Positions 18,370 to 27,085 of a DNA stretch of 64,000 nt are shown piece by piece. Position 1 is the first letter of the stretch, and each line of letters opens with the position of its first letter. The DNA is from Mesorhizobium wenxiniae (GTDB lineage: Bacteria; Pseudomonadota; Alphaproteobacteria; Rhizobiales; Rhizobiaceae): the NCBI RefSeq assembly GCF_002284535.1, contig NZ_NPKH01000011.1, positions 485,539-549,538 on the forward strand, read 5' to 3'. The notes under the pieces were generated by a model. The model worked only from the letters and a program-made list of their open reading frames with translations, ran no database searches and was not told the DNA's origin. Both the position numbers and the translations under genes were made by a program.

Positions 18370-19514
18370 GAAGCGGGATAAACAGCGTCTTTTCCTTCGC
18401 CAGGCTCGGCGCGCTGCTGATCAAGGAGTTCATCCAGATGCGGCGCGACCGCATCACCTTCGCCATGATGCTGGGCGTGCCGCTGATGCAGCTCGTGCTG
18501 TTCGGCTACGCCATCAACAACGATCCGAAGAGCCTGCCGGCAGCCTTGGTGGCGATGAGCAGCGATCCCTACACGCGGGCCATGGTCTCGGCGCTGCAGA
18601 CCACCGGCTATTACAGGTTCGACCATGTCGTGCAAAGTGCCGCCGAGGCCGAATTCCTGATGGCGCGTGGCGACGTCGCCTTCGTCGTCACCATTCCCAC
18701 CGATTTTGCCCGGCGCGTCGAGCGCGGCGACCAGCCGCAAATCCTGATCGAGGCTGATGCGACCGACCCGGCGGTCGCCAGCGGCGCCATCTCGACGCTC
18801 GGCACCGTGGCCAACCACGCGCTGCTCCGGGCGCGCGGCATGCAGGAAACGGCCGCCGAGACCGCCCGAGGCCAGCTCGAGGTCGTTGTCCACCGACGCT
18901 ACAATCCGGAAGGCATTTCGCAATACAACATCGTGCCCGGCCTGCTCGGCGTCATCCTGCAGATGACGATGGTGATGATGACCTCGATCGCGCTGACACG
19001 CGAGACCGAGCGCGGCACGATGGAGAATCTTCTGGCGATGCCCTCCAGCCCGCTCGAGATCATGCTGGGCAAGGTGCTGCCCTATCTGGTGGTCGGCGCC
19101 GTTCAAGTGGTGGTGGTGCTGGCGGCGGCCAAGCTGCTGTTTGGCGTTCCCTTCACCGGGTCGTTGTCACTGCTGCTATCGGCGGTTCTGGTCTTCGTGC
19201 TGGCGCTGGTGCTGCTCGGCTACACCATCTCAACGATGGCGCGCACGCAGATGCAGGCACTCCAGCTCACCTTCTTCTTCTTCCTGCCCTCGATCCTGTT
19301 GTCGGGCTTCATGTTCCCCTATCGCGGCATGCCTGGCTGGGCGCAGATCTTCGGCGAGATTCTGCCGCTGACGCATTTCCTTCGCATCATCCGCGCGGTG
19401 ATGCTGAAAGGCGCCGACCTGCCGGCGGTCGCAACCGAAATCGGCTGGCTCGTCGTGTTCGTGGCGCTATTTGCCGGCGTGGCGCTGGTGCGGTTCCGCC
19501 GCACTCTGGACTAG
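18366..19514 (+). CDS. ABC-2 exporter permease (YbhS/YhhJ-like)
   Basis: 382 aa. The N-terminal helix IQMRRDRITFAMMLGVPLMQLVLFGYAINNDP is the hallmark of this group. A large periplasmic loop (about 60-190) and five more helices (about 190-380) follow, with SILLSGFMFPYRGMPGWAQIFGEILPLTHFLRI near the C-terminus. E. coli has two permeases (YbhS and YbhR); only one is here, so it probably forms a homodimer. It is the last gene of the TetR operon. Confidence 0.92.
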   Translation: MRSGINSVFSFARLGALLIKEFIQMRRDRITFAMMLGVPLMQLVLFGYAINNDPKSLPAALVAMSSDPYTRAMVSALQTTGYYRFDHVVQSAAEAEFLMARGDVAFVVTIPTDFARRVERGDQPQILIEADATDPAVASGAISTLGTVANHALLRARGMQETAAETARGQLEVVVHRRYNPEGISQYNIVPGLLGVILQMTMVMMTSIALTRETERGTMENLLAMPSSPLEIMLGKVLPYLVVGAVQVVVVLAAAKLLFGVPFTGSLSLLLSAVLVFVLALVLLGYTISTMARTQMQALQLTFFFFLPSILLSGFMFPYRGMPGWAQIFGEILPLTHFLRIIRAVMLKGADLPAVATEIGWLVVFVALFAGVALVRFRRTLD

Positions 19515-19532
19515 TCCAGCTCAAGCAGCCTA

Positions 19533-19555
19533 CGCAAATGGCCGAGATGGGTGGA
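19533..19555. repeat. Dispersed 23-base repeat, copy A
   Basis: A 23-base stretch starting CGCAAATGGCCGAGAT and ending GGGTGGA recurs at 50104-50126 with one difference (22 of 23). Each copy follows within 40 bases the stop of a plus-strand gene and precedes the 3' end of a minus-strand gene. Confidence 0.5.
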
Positions 19556-19603
19556 GTGCGGAGTTCCAACGCGAACAGCAGCTCAGCTCACTTGGATGCA
19601 TGA

Positions 19604-20272
19604 TCATTCGGGTCGAGATTTATGCGGGTCTGGCCTAACCGGGACCGGCGGCAATTCAGGCGCGTCCAGTCCTTGGAAAGGATTGCGCCAGGCGTCGGTT
19701 TCTTCAAACTGACGATACCAGCGGCTGACAGAAGGATAATCGTCGAGCGGCAATCTGGCGACATCGTTAAAGGGCAGAAACGTCGCCATTCGAAAGTCGG
19801 CATAGGAAACCGACTTTTCGACCAGCCATTCTCGCTCGGAAAGCTCGGCCTCAAGTGTTGCAGCGGCCGTGCGGAAGTCTCTCAGCCCCTCTTCAACCCG
19901 GTGCTGATCAATCGGGCCGAGCCCAAACCGCTGTTTGGTCCCGCGTTCGAAATGCACGACGTCGCAAGCTCTCGCGAAGTTCTCCTTACCCCAACTGAGC
20001 CATCGGATCATCTCGGGTTCATCGTCGCCGGTGCGCCAGAGATCCGAATGCGCGTCGCGTGAAAGCCGGCAGGCTATGGCATCGGCCTCCCAGAGGCTCT
20101 TTCCCGAGCCCACAAGTATGGGCAATGAAAGATTTGGATTCAGCGGCCGAAATGGCTCAGCCTGCCCCGGAGCGAAGGGGGAGGCGAATTCAAACTCGAC
20201 CTTCGCATTGAGATAGCGCGCTACCGCGACCGCAAGGCGGGGATTGGGATTGCGGCTGAAGTACAGCTTCAT
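19604..20272 (-). CDS. Glutathione S-transferase family protein
   Basis: 222 aa with the usual two-domain GST layout. The thioredoxin-fold N-terminus begins MKLYFSRNPNPRLAVAVARYL, with LNPNLSLPILVGSGKSLWEADAIACRLS near residue 44 (the cis-proline and the Glu-Ala-Asp contact to the gamma-glutamyl group). The helical C-domain (about 85-200) includes SYADFRMATFLP, the N-capping motif. It may conjugate glutathione or act as a reductase; the substrate is unknown. It faces the TetR operon and lies 3' of the PLP-dehydratase gene on the same strand. Confidence 0.85.
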   Translation of the reverse strand: MKLYFSRNPNPRLAVAVARYLNAKVEFEFASPFAPGQAEPFRPLNPNLSLPILVGSGKSLWEADAIACRLSRDAHSDLWRTGDDEPEMIRWLSWGKENFARACDVVHFERGTKQRFGLGPIDQHRVEEGLRDFRTAAATLEAELSEREWLVEKSVSYADFRMATFLPFNDVARLPLDDYPSVSRWYRQFEETDAWRNPFQGLDAPELPPVPVRPDPHKSRPE

Positions 20273-20359
20273 TGCATGTCAGTCCTTGAATGGTTCGACT
20301 GGACGCGCAGGAGCGCTATGACGCTTGGCATCGGAGCGAAGCCGGAACCGCTTGCCACC

Positions 20360-21337
20360 CTATGCCGCCGCCATGATCTCAGCATAGGTGCTGAAATCGA
20401 CATTGCCGCCGGACAGCACCACGGCGACGCATTTGCCTGATAGCTCGATCTCGCCCGATGACAACGCGGCCAGCCCGACGCTGCCGCCGGGCTCGACCAC
20501 CAGCTTGAGATGGGCCATGGCGTCGCGCATGGCCTGTGCCGCGGCACTGTCGGAAACGGCAATGCCGCCGGCGAGATTCCTGCGGTTGATCTCGAAGGTG
20601 ATCGCGCCCGGCTCGGTGGTGAGGAGCGCGTCGCAGATCGAAGTGTGGCCGGGTTCGATCGAAACCCGGGCACCTTTGGCCAGTGAGCGACAGGTGTCGT
20701 CGAAATGCTCGGGCTCCACCGCCCAGATGGCGGTGGCCGGCGATGCGTCCTTGACCGCAATCGAGATGCCGCTGCTCAGGCCGCCGCCGCCGCAGGGAAT
20801 GACAATGGCGTCGAGGCTCACGCCGAGCGCTTTCACCTGCGCCATCAGTTCGAGGCCGATCGTGCCCTGGCCGGCGATGATGGCGGGATCGTCGAATGGC
20901 GGGACCAGGACCATGCCCCTCTCCACGTACGGGCGAACCACCGTCATGCGGTCATCGCGGAAACGATCGAACGGCACCACTACCGCACCCATTTTCCTGA
21001 CATTGCCGACCTTCATCGCCGGCGCATCGGTGGGCATGGCGATGACCGCCTTGACGCCGAACATCGCCGCCGACGCGGCGACGCCTTGCGCGTGATTGCC
21101 CGACGAAAAGGCCACGACGCCACGGCTGCGCTCCTCGTCGCTCAGCGACGACAGTTTGTTATAGGCGCCGCGGAACTTGAAAGAGCCGGTGCGCTGCAGC
21201 GTCTCCGGCTTGAACAGGATTCTGGCACCGAAGCGCTTGTTCAGCTCCGGCGATTCGATCAGCGGCGTTTCGACTATCAAGCCGGACAATCGCAATGCTG
21301 CGGCGCGGATATCGGCGATGCCGGGAGGGGTGGTCAT
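20360..21337 (-). CDS. PLP-dependent threonine/serine dehydratase-like protein
   Basis: Fold-type II PLP enzyme, 325 aa from ATG 21337 (MTTPPGIADIRAAALRLSG). The Schiff-base lysine is K54 in GSFKFRGAYN; SSGNHAQGVA near residue 80 binds the carboxylate, and CGGGGLSSGI near 180 cradles the phosphate. The length without a regulatory ACT domain fits catabolic threonine dehydratase or serine racemase rather than biosynthetic IlvA. The reaction would be deamination of threonine to 2-oxobutanoate, or a related hydroxy-amino acid. AGGA lies upstream of the start. Confidence 0.85.
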   Translation of the reverse strand: MTTPPGIADIRAAALRLSGLIVETPLIESPELNKRFGARILFKPETLQRTGSFKFRGAYNKLSSLSDEERSRGVVAFSSGNHAQGVAASAAMFGVKAVIAMPTDAPAMKVGNVRKMGAVVVPFDRFRDDRMTVVRPYVERGMVLVPPFDDPAIIAGQGTIGLELMAQVKALGVSLDAIVIPCGGGGLSSGISIAVKDASPATAIWAVEPEHFDDTCRSLAKGARVSIEPGHTSICDALLTTEPGAITFEINRRNLAGGIAVSDSAAAQAMRDAMAHLKLVVEPGGSVGLAALSSGEIELSGKCVAVVLSGGNVDFSTYAEIMAAA

Positions 21338-21578
21338 GGGGAGGTCCTGCAGAATGAGATCGCCCATGGTGCACGGAAAACCAGGCCGCGCACCACTGTA
21401 AAAATGTGACCGTTACAATTCGCCTTTGGGCAGGAAAGGGGGGTGTGCCCATCAGCAGCCGGTCACTCTGACAACTTCGTGGCGGACATGGTTTTGTGGC
21501 GGGCAAGAAGCGCTTGGCGCGCAATGTGGTTGAAGCGCTTCATTAGCCCCGGGTCCAGTGCCTACCCGGCCGCACGCC

Positions 21579-21665
21579 GAACTCGCCAAGGCCGCCGCCT
21601 TCGCCACCTCCAATCGCGCACGCGCAGTCAGCGGCGCCATCATGAACCTCACTTGTGGTTCATGA
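21579..21665 (+). pseudogene. C-terminal remnant of a short-chain dehydrogenase (SDR)
   Basis: The frame reads ELAKAAAFATSNRARAVSGA followed by IMNLTCGS and TGA. This matches the usual end of SDR proteins (a phrase like FLASDRARAVTGAIVNLT-G). Upstream the frame soon meets a stop at 21531 and no SDR core is present. It is the tail of a lost gene, just before the accessory protease/MBL pair. The rest of the 490-base gap holds no gene I can support. Confidence 0.5.
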
Positions 21666-21827
21666 TCGATGTTATTGATCGGCGCCTACCAGTAACCCGC
21701 TGTTCTGTACGCGGTTTGCAACTACAACGATAAATACACGCCACTCTGTTGCTTGTGACAACATTAACTGACATCCTCCGCCTCAGAAGAGTCTGTCGTC
21801 CTCAAAATATTCGACAGGGCGGATGCG

Positions 21828-23933
21828 ATGAGTGACAGCTGGCAGAACGTTGTGCTGCGGAACCAGCATCCGAAATTGCGGATGTTCGCAAATTGTGACG
21901 CAGACGTCAGTTCCGCGAAATCTGAAGTGCAGGCGGCGCTGCGCGTGACCACCGAGGAGCTTGCGGCCTCCACTCCACCGCTCGCTACCGCTATCGCACC
22001 CGAGGACGCCCCGGTCAGCGGCACCGCCAAGAAGCACGGGGTCGACGTGCAGGCGCAGCGGGCGGCCGTCGAGGTCAGCGTTTTCGTCCGCTCCACCGAT
22101 TCACTGCCACCGGTGGCTGGCCAGCAGACCTTGCGCGGGATGGCGACCCGCCGGATGACCCTCGATGAAGTGTACGATCTCGCGCGCGACGCCGGCACCA
22201 TCTTTATCGAACCGGCCGATGCCCTGAAGCTGCCGCGTCCGATCAAGGGCAGCGCCGGCGGCACCGCTCCAGCCCGCCGGGTCCCGGGCGTCGCTCCGGC
22301 CCAACTCGGCGACGGCAAGGGCATGCTGATCGGCATCATCGATGTCGAAGGCTTCGACTGGGCCCATACCGATTTCCTCGTCGGCGGCAAATCGCGGTTT
22401 GTCAGCATCTGGGATCAGGGTGCCAAGGTCGGCCGCAATCGCAAGGGCCTCAAGCGCGGTCGGGTGATCTCCGCCGCCGACATGCAAACCGCACTGACGG
22501 ATGCCGCCAAGATTCACGTCTCGCCGCACGATCTCGAGCCGCAATCGCAGATGGTGGTGGGCTCGCACGGCACCCATGTCGCCTCCATCGCCGCCGGCAA
22601 TAGCGGTCTCTGCAGCGCAGCTGAAATCGCCGCGGTGCTGATCGCGCTGCCGGAAGACGAAATCGACCGGCGCACCTCGTTCTACGATTCCACCTGCCTG
22701 CTCGACGCCGTCTACTACCTGCTCGATCTCGCCGGTGAGCGCCCCATCTCGATCAACATCAGCCTCGGGACCAACGGCCACGCCCATGACGGTTCAAGCA
22801 TCCTCGACCGCTGGATCGACGCGTTGCTATCCGAGCCCGGCCGTTCGATCTGCATTGCCGCCGGCAACGCCGGCCAGGAACGACCCGAGGCTCCGGACGA
22901 TCTCGGCTACATGATGGGCCGCATTCATGCGAGCGGCAAAATCGATGCCCAGGGCCTCGACCACATCCTCGAGTGGCAGGTCGTCGGCGACAAGATCAAG
23001 GATGCATCGGAGAACGAGCTCGAGATCTGGTACGAGCCGCAGGATCGCCTCGCCATCAGCATCCGCCCGCCTGATGGCGACTGGATCGGCCCGATCCAGC
23101 CCGGTGAGTTTCTCGAGAACCACCAGTTGCCCGACCGCACACTGATCAGCGTCTACAACGAGTTGCACCACCCGACCAACGGCGCCAACTACATCGCCAC
23201 CTACCTGACGCCGTTCTTCGGCAGCAACCTGATCATCGGCATCCCCGCCGGCGTCTGGCAGGTCCGGCTGCACGGCCTCGTCATCCGCGACGGCGCCTTC
23301 CATGCTTGGATCGAGCGCGACGACCCGGCCGACTTGGGCGACGGCAGCTACTTCTGGCCGTCGTTCTTCACCGAGGCCTCGCATGTCGACACCTCCTCGG
23401 TCAGCGCCCTCGCCTGCGGCCAACGCATCGTCTCCGTCGCCAATCTCGATGAACTGAAGCGCCGCGCTCACATCACCTCGAGCCAGGGTCCGACCCGTGA
23501 CGGCCGGCTGAAGCCCGACATCACTGCGCCCGGCACCGGCATCGTCGCGGCCAACGGCTTCGGCGGTCCGGATGACCCGTGGATCGAAATGACCGGCACC
23601 AGCATGGCGAGCCCCTATGTGGCTGGCGTCATCGGCCTGATGCTGGCGGCCGAGCCGACGCTCACCGCTGCCCAGATCCTCGGCATCATTAAGGCCACCG
23701 CCCGGCCGCTCCCCGGCGCCACCTACCAGTGGACGAACGACCTCGGCTTCGGTGTCATCTCTCCTGCCGCCTGCGTCGCCGAAGCCTCCCACGCGCTGAC
23801 CCGTACCGAGCTGAAGAAAACCACGCCGCCCGCTACCGCACCCACCGTCACCGCCGCGGCCCCGCCGGGCCGTCCTGCCAGTCGCCGTGCCGCCAGGCCT
23901 GCAACCCGGCGCCCGCCGCCCGAGGCCGCATAA
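21828..23933 (+). CDS. Cytoplasmic subtilisin-like (S8) serine protease
   Basis: 701 aa, no signal peptide. S8 catalytic residues are placed as expected: Asp172 in GIIDVEGFDWAHTDF, His247 in GSHGTHVASIAAGN, oxyanion Asn347 in CIAAGNAG and Ser592 in GTSMASPYVAGVIGLML. An N-terminal region of about 160 aa has no recognisable domain. A long insertion (about 360-525) separates the Asn from the Ser and looks like a beta-rich domain. The C-terminal 40 residues are Pro/Ala/Arg-rich. AGGGCGG precedes the ATG. The stop shares one base (TAATG) with the start of the MBL-fold gene, so the two act together. The target is unknown; intracellular S8 proteases next to an effector hint at a conflict or regulatory system. 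Confidence 0.88.
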   Translation: MSDSWQNVVLRNQHPKLRMFANCDADVSSAKSEVQAALRVTTEELAASTPPLATAIAPEDAPVSGTAKKHGVDVQAQRAAVEVSVFVRSTDSLPPVAGQQTLRGMATRRMTLDEVYDLARDAGTIFIEPADALKLPRPIKGSAGGTAPARRVPGVAPAQLGDGKGMLIGIIDVEGFDWAHTDFLVGGKSRFVSIWDQGAKVGRNRKGLKRGRVISAADMQTALTDAAKIHVSPHDLEPQSQMVVGSHGTHVASIAAGNSGLCSAAEIAAVLIALPEDEIDRRTSFYDSTCLLDAVYYLLDLAGERPISINISLGTNGHAHDGSSILDRWIDALLSEPGRSICIAAGNAGQERPEAPDDLGYMMGRIHASGKIDAQGLDHILEWQVVGDKIKDASENELEIWYEPQDRLAISIRPPDGDWIGPIQPGEFLENHQLPDRTLISVYNELHHPTNGANYIATYLTPFFGSNLIIGIPAGVWQVRLHGLVIRDGAFHAWIERDDPADLGDGSYFWPSFFTEASHVDTSSVSALACGQRIVSVANLDELKRRAHITSSQGPTRDGRLKPDITAPGTGIVAANGFGGPDDPWIEMTGTSMASPYVAGVIGLMLAAEPTLTAAQILGIIKATARPLPGATYQWTNDLGFGVISPAACVAEASHALTRTELKKTTPPATAPTVTAAAPPGRPASRRAARPATRRPPPEAA

Positions 23934-25282
23934 TGAAAATCACCCTGCTCCCCTCCGACAAGGGCGATTGCCTGCTGATCGAGGCCGGTGCCGTCACCAT
24001 CCTCGCCGATGGCGGTATGCCCGCCTCCTATGCCTCCGAGGTGCGCGGCTATCTCGGCAAATGGGCCGAGGACACCGGCAAGCAACTAGACCTCGTCTAT
24101 GTCTCGCACGTCGATCAGGATCACATCGCCGGCGTGCTGCAGCTGCTCGAGGACACAGTGCAATGGCGCGTTTTCGACCACAAGCACGCCAACGGCCAGT
24201 CCTCCGGCAAGCCACCGTTCAGGAGACCGCCCAAGGTCAAGCGTATCTGGCACAACGCCTTCAAGCTCATGGTGGCTGAGTCCGAGGCGATCGGCACTGT
24301 CCTCGCCGCCCGCGCTAACACGCTGTCCAGTTCGGCCAACCCGTCACTGCTTCGGCTCGCCGACGCCTTCCGCAGCATCGCCAACTCGATCCCCGAGGCG
24401 ATCAAGGTGTCCCGCCGCATCGCCGCCGACCAGTTGAACATCCCTCTTAATGGCGAGTTCGGCAAGCTCCTCGCCATGGTCCGCGGCCACGAGGTGATCA
24501 GCCTCGCGGCCAACAGCTCCCTCGCCATCCGCGTCATCGGCCCGTTCGAAAAGGATCTCGAAGTCCTCCGCAAATACTGGAAGAACTGGCTCAACAACCC
24601 TAAGAAGGCGGGCTCGCTGCAGGACCTCGAGGAGTGGCTGGAAGAAAACGACGGTCCGATCCCGCCCGGCTTCGGCGTGTCCATCGACGACGAACTGGGC
24701 CACCGCAAGGACGTCACCGAGCCCAACCTCGCCTCGCTCATGCTGCTGCTCGAGGAGCCGAAGGCTAGCGGCGGTGTCACCCGCGTCATCATGACCGGCG
24801 ATGGCCATGCCGACGATATCCTCGCCGGCCTCACCCATCACGGCCGCCTCGCCGATGGCGCCGGGCTGCATGTCGACGTGCTGAAGCTCCAGCACCACGG
24901 TTCCGAGCACAATCTGCACCGCGCCTTCGCCAGGCGCATCACCGCCGATCACTACCTGATCTGCGCCAACGGCAAGGACAAAAACCCCGACCTGCGTGTC
25001 CTCGAGGTGCTGCTCGATTCCCGGCTGGGCGTTGCCGACAAGCTCTCCCCGAACGCGGAAGCCGGCCAGCCCTTCACCATATGGCTCAACTGCAGCACCC
25101 ACTATCTCGACAAGCAGCAGGCCGCCTACATTGCGAAGAAGGGCACGCGCTCCACCGAGCTCGACAAGAACATCGCTCATTTGAAGGCGGTCGAGGCTCT
25201 CCTCGCCGAGGCCAAACAGCACAACCCCGGCAGGCTGAAGCTCAAATCCCTCAAAGCCTCGCCGCTCGAACTCGAGGTCTGA
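23933..25282 (+). CDS. ComEC/Rec2-like metallo-beta-lactamase-fold hydrolase
   Basis: 449 aa from ATG 23933, coupled to the protease gene. The N-terminus MKITLLPSDKGDCLLIEAG...ILADGG is the opening of the ComEC-type MBL domain. The metal motif SHVDQDHIAG has His59, Asp61, Asp63 and His64; further ligands are TGDGHADD (288-295) and LKLQHHGSEHN (318-327). A helical insertion (about 100-260) interrupts the fold. No membrane segments, so it is a soluble stand-alone MBL protein, perhaps a nuclease or phosphodiesterase. Activity, and control by the protease, are inferences. Confidence 0.85.
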   Translation: MKITLLPSDKGDCLLIEAGAVTILADGGMPASYASEVRGYLGKWAEDTGKQLDLVYVSHVDQDHIAGVLQLLEDTVQWRVFDHKHANGQSSGKPPFRRPPKVKRIWHNAFKLMVAESEAIGTVLAARANTLSSSANPSLLRLADAFRSIANSIPEAIKVSRRIAADQLNIPLNGEFGKLLAMVRGHEVISLAANSSLAIRVIGPFEKDLEVLRKYWKNWLNNPKKAGSLQDLEEWLEENDGPIPPGFGVSIDDELGHRKDVTEPNLASLMLLLEEPKASGGVTRVIMTGDGHADDILAGLTHHGRLADGAGLHVDVLKLQHHGSEHNLHRAFARRITADHYLICANGKDKNPDLRVLEVLLDSRLGVADKLSPNAEAGQPFTIWLNCSTHYLDKQQAAYIAKKGTRSTELDKNIAHLKAVEALLAEAKQHNPGRLKLKSLKASPLELEV

Positions 25283-25544
25283 ACCGATAACGCGTCGAGT
25301 CAATCCGCGCATCACCAGCGCCACCACGCCACCACGCCGTCGCGCCTGCATGGACTGCTTGGGAGGCTCCAAAATATCGCGACGGCCATGGGGCCTTGGG
25401 CCTGCGGCGAACTGGCCGCTCCGGCCCTCCGCTATGGCTTCGGGCGTTCTTCAATTGACGAATGGCTGTCAATTGCCCCGGTCTGGTAGCTGATTGCCTC
25501 AGCCGGAGGCCGCTGCCGGCGGCAGCTCCCCGGGTTCGAATCCT

Positions 25545-25570
25545 TTGAAAGGTCCGCTGGACCTTTTCAA
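25545..25570. terminator. Bidirectional hairpin between convergent genes
   Basis: TTGAAAGGTCC-GCT-GGACCTTTTCAA forms an 11-bp stem with one bulged base, AT-rich at its base, and TTTT on the plus strand. It lies between the MBL gene (plus) and an HTH gene (minus). The 311-base gap 25283-25593 also has a GCTGCC/GGCAGC hairpin at 25512-25526 but no gene. Confidence 0.5.
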
Positions 25571-25593
25571 TTCGCCTGCGACGAACCGGGTTC

Positions 25594-25917
25594 TCACCCC
25601 AAAAGCGTCCTTTTCCGTTTGGCGCCGCCCATCTTGCGCCAAGTGTTGAAGCGATGGGTGGCGGCGGCGAAGGAGATCTTCATCTGCTGGGCAACCGAAT
25701 AGCGCGATTTGCCCTCGTCGAACATGCGGTAGCAGCACTCGACGCCCTCCTCTGTCAGCTTGCCGTCGGGCGCTTTGTTGTGCGGATTGGCCGGATCGAA
25801 TTTTTCGACCTGCTGCTCGACCAAGCCTTTAAGGCGCTGCAGGTCCCCCTCGATGCTGGCGATGAGGTCGAGAACGGGTTTCGGGTCAAATGCATGGGTG
25901 GGCAATTTTGCCGGCAT
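25594..25917 (-). CDS. Small HTH-containing protein of unknown role
   Basis: 107 aa from ATG 25917, with AAAGGAAA upstream. The first half has a coiled region (LIASIEGDLQRLKGLVEQQVEKF). The second half reads KLTEEGVECCYRMFDEGKSRYSVAQQMKISFAAATHRFNTWRK, a plausible helix-turn-helix of the resolvase or transposase type. The frame is clean and protein-like. I do not recognise the family. It is divergent from mbfA. Confidence 0.65.
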   Translation of the reverse strand: MPAKLPTHAFDPKPVLDLIASIEGDLQRLKGLVEQQVEKFDPANPHNKAPDGKLTEEGVECCYRMFDEGKSRYSVAQQMKISFAAATHRFNTWRKMGGAKRKRTLLG

Positions 25918-26061
25918 TTACGGTTTCCTTTCTCTTGGCTTAAGTTCGGCTATATAGGTGAACATTCGCCAATGAAGAAGAGGTGGCGGAAGAATCCCGG
26001 AGTCGCTAATTTTGAACGTCCGGCCGACGGGCGCGATTGACCAAGAGCGCACCAAACCCTA

Positions 26062-26080
26062 GTTTAGAATTATTCTAAAC
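26062..26080. promoter_or_regulatory. Irr-type iron control element upstream of mbfA
   Basis: GTTTAGAATTATTCTAAAC is a perfect 19-base palindrome ending 15 bases before the mbfA ATG. The TTTAGAA-N3-TTCTAAA core is the iron control element bound by the rhizobial regulator Irr, which represses mbfA under iron limitation in Agrobacterium and Bradyrhizobium. Confidence 0.85.
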
Positions 26081-26095
26081 TGGGGTGAATTTCTC

Positions 26096-27079
26096 ATGCT
26101 TTCTCGTGTTTTCGGTTTTGGCCGCCGTCCTTTCGAGTCGCTCTCGGAGCAAGAGATCCTGGCGCTCGCCATCTCTTCCGAGGAGGATGACGGGCGCATC
26201 TACCGCGCCTATGCCGACGGGCTGGCGGGTAGCTTTCCGCATTCGGCCAAAGTGTTCGAGGAGATGGCCGAGGAAGAGGACGGCCATCGCGACTCGCTAA
26301 TCGAGCTTCACCGCGAACGTTTCGGCGAACGCATTCCGCTCATCCGGCGCGAGCATGTGAAGGGCTATTACGAGCGCAGGCCCGACTGGCTGGTCAGGCC
26401 GCTCGGCATCGAGCATGTGCGCCAACAGGCTGAAACGATGGAGCGGCAAGCCTATCTGTTTTATGTCGAGGCAGCGAAACGCACCAGCGATGCCTCGACG
26501 CGAAAGCTGCTCGACGATCTGGCGGTCGCCGAACAGGGCCACGAGACGTTGGCGCAGCGGCTGGAGAAAAAGCATGTGCCGGGTGCGGTGAAGGATGAGG
26601 AAGCCGCGGCCGAGCAGCGCCAGTTCATCCTGACCTATGTGCAGCCGGGACTGGCCGGTCTGATGGACGGATCGGTGTCGACGCTGGCGCCGATCTTCGC
26701 CGCCGCCTTCGCCACGCACGACACGTTCCAGACCTTCCTGGTCGGGCTTGCCGCCTCGATCGGCGCCGGCATCTCGATGGGCTTCACCGAGGTCGCCTCC
26801 GACGACGGCAAGCTGTCGGGGCGCGGCTCGCCGGTTAAACGCGGCATTACCACAGGCGTCATGACGGCGCTGGGCGGTCTCGGTCACGCCTTGCCCTACC
26901 TCATTCCTTATTTCTGGACCGCGACAATTCTCGCGGTCGTGGTGGTGTTCTTCGAGCTGTGGGCGATCGCCTTTGTGCAGAACCGTTACATGCAGACGCC
27001 ATTCTGGCGCGCCGCCTTCCAGGTGGTGCTGGGCGGCGCGCTGGTGTTTGCGGCTGGAGTGCTGATCGGGAATGCCTAG
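26096..27079 (+). CDS. mbfA: Membrane-bound ferritin A (ferritin-like plus VIT1-like iron exporter)
   Basis: 327 aa. The N-terminal half (about 15-165) is a rubrerythrin/ferritin-like helix bundle with carboxylate-rich motifs (ISSEEDDGRIYRAY, EEMAEEEDGHRD, DLAVAEQGHE). The C-terminal half (about 180-327) has the VIT1/Ccc1 pattern QPGLAGLMDGSVSTLAPIF and ISMGFTEVASDDG with several helices. MbfA exports iron across the inner membrane and protects against iron and peroxide stress. The palindrome just upstream fits Irr control, with expression when iron is plentiful. GGGGTG serves as ribosome site. Confidence 0.93.
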   Translation: MLSRVFGFGRRPFESLSEQEILALAISSEEDDGRIYRAYADGLAGSFPHSAKVFEEMAEEEDGHRDSLIELHRERFGERIPLIRREHVKGYYERRPDWLVRPLGIEHVRQQAETMERQAYLFYVEAAKRTSDASTRKLLDDLAVAEQGHETLAQRLEKKHVPGAVKDEEAAAEQRQFILTYVQPGLAGLMDGSVSTLAPIFAAAFATHDTFQTFLVGLAASIGAGISMGFTEVASDDGKLSGRGSPVKRGITTGVMTALGGLGHALPYLIPYFWTATILAVVVVFFELWAIAFVQNRYMQTPFWRAAFQVVLGGALVFAAGVLIGNA

Positions 27080-27085
27080 AAAGCG

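Noticed and set aside
25530..25545. GGTTCGAATCC resembling a tRNA T-loop
   Set aside because: No matching stem, no acceptor or anticodon arm nearby; chance match in a hairpin-rich gap.
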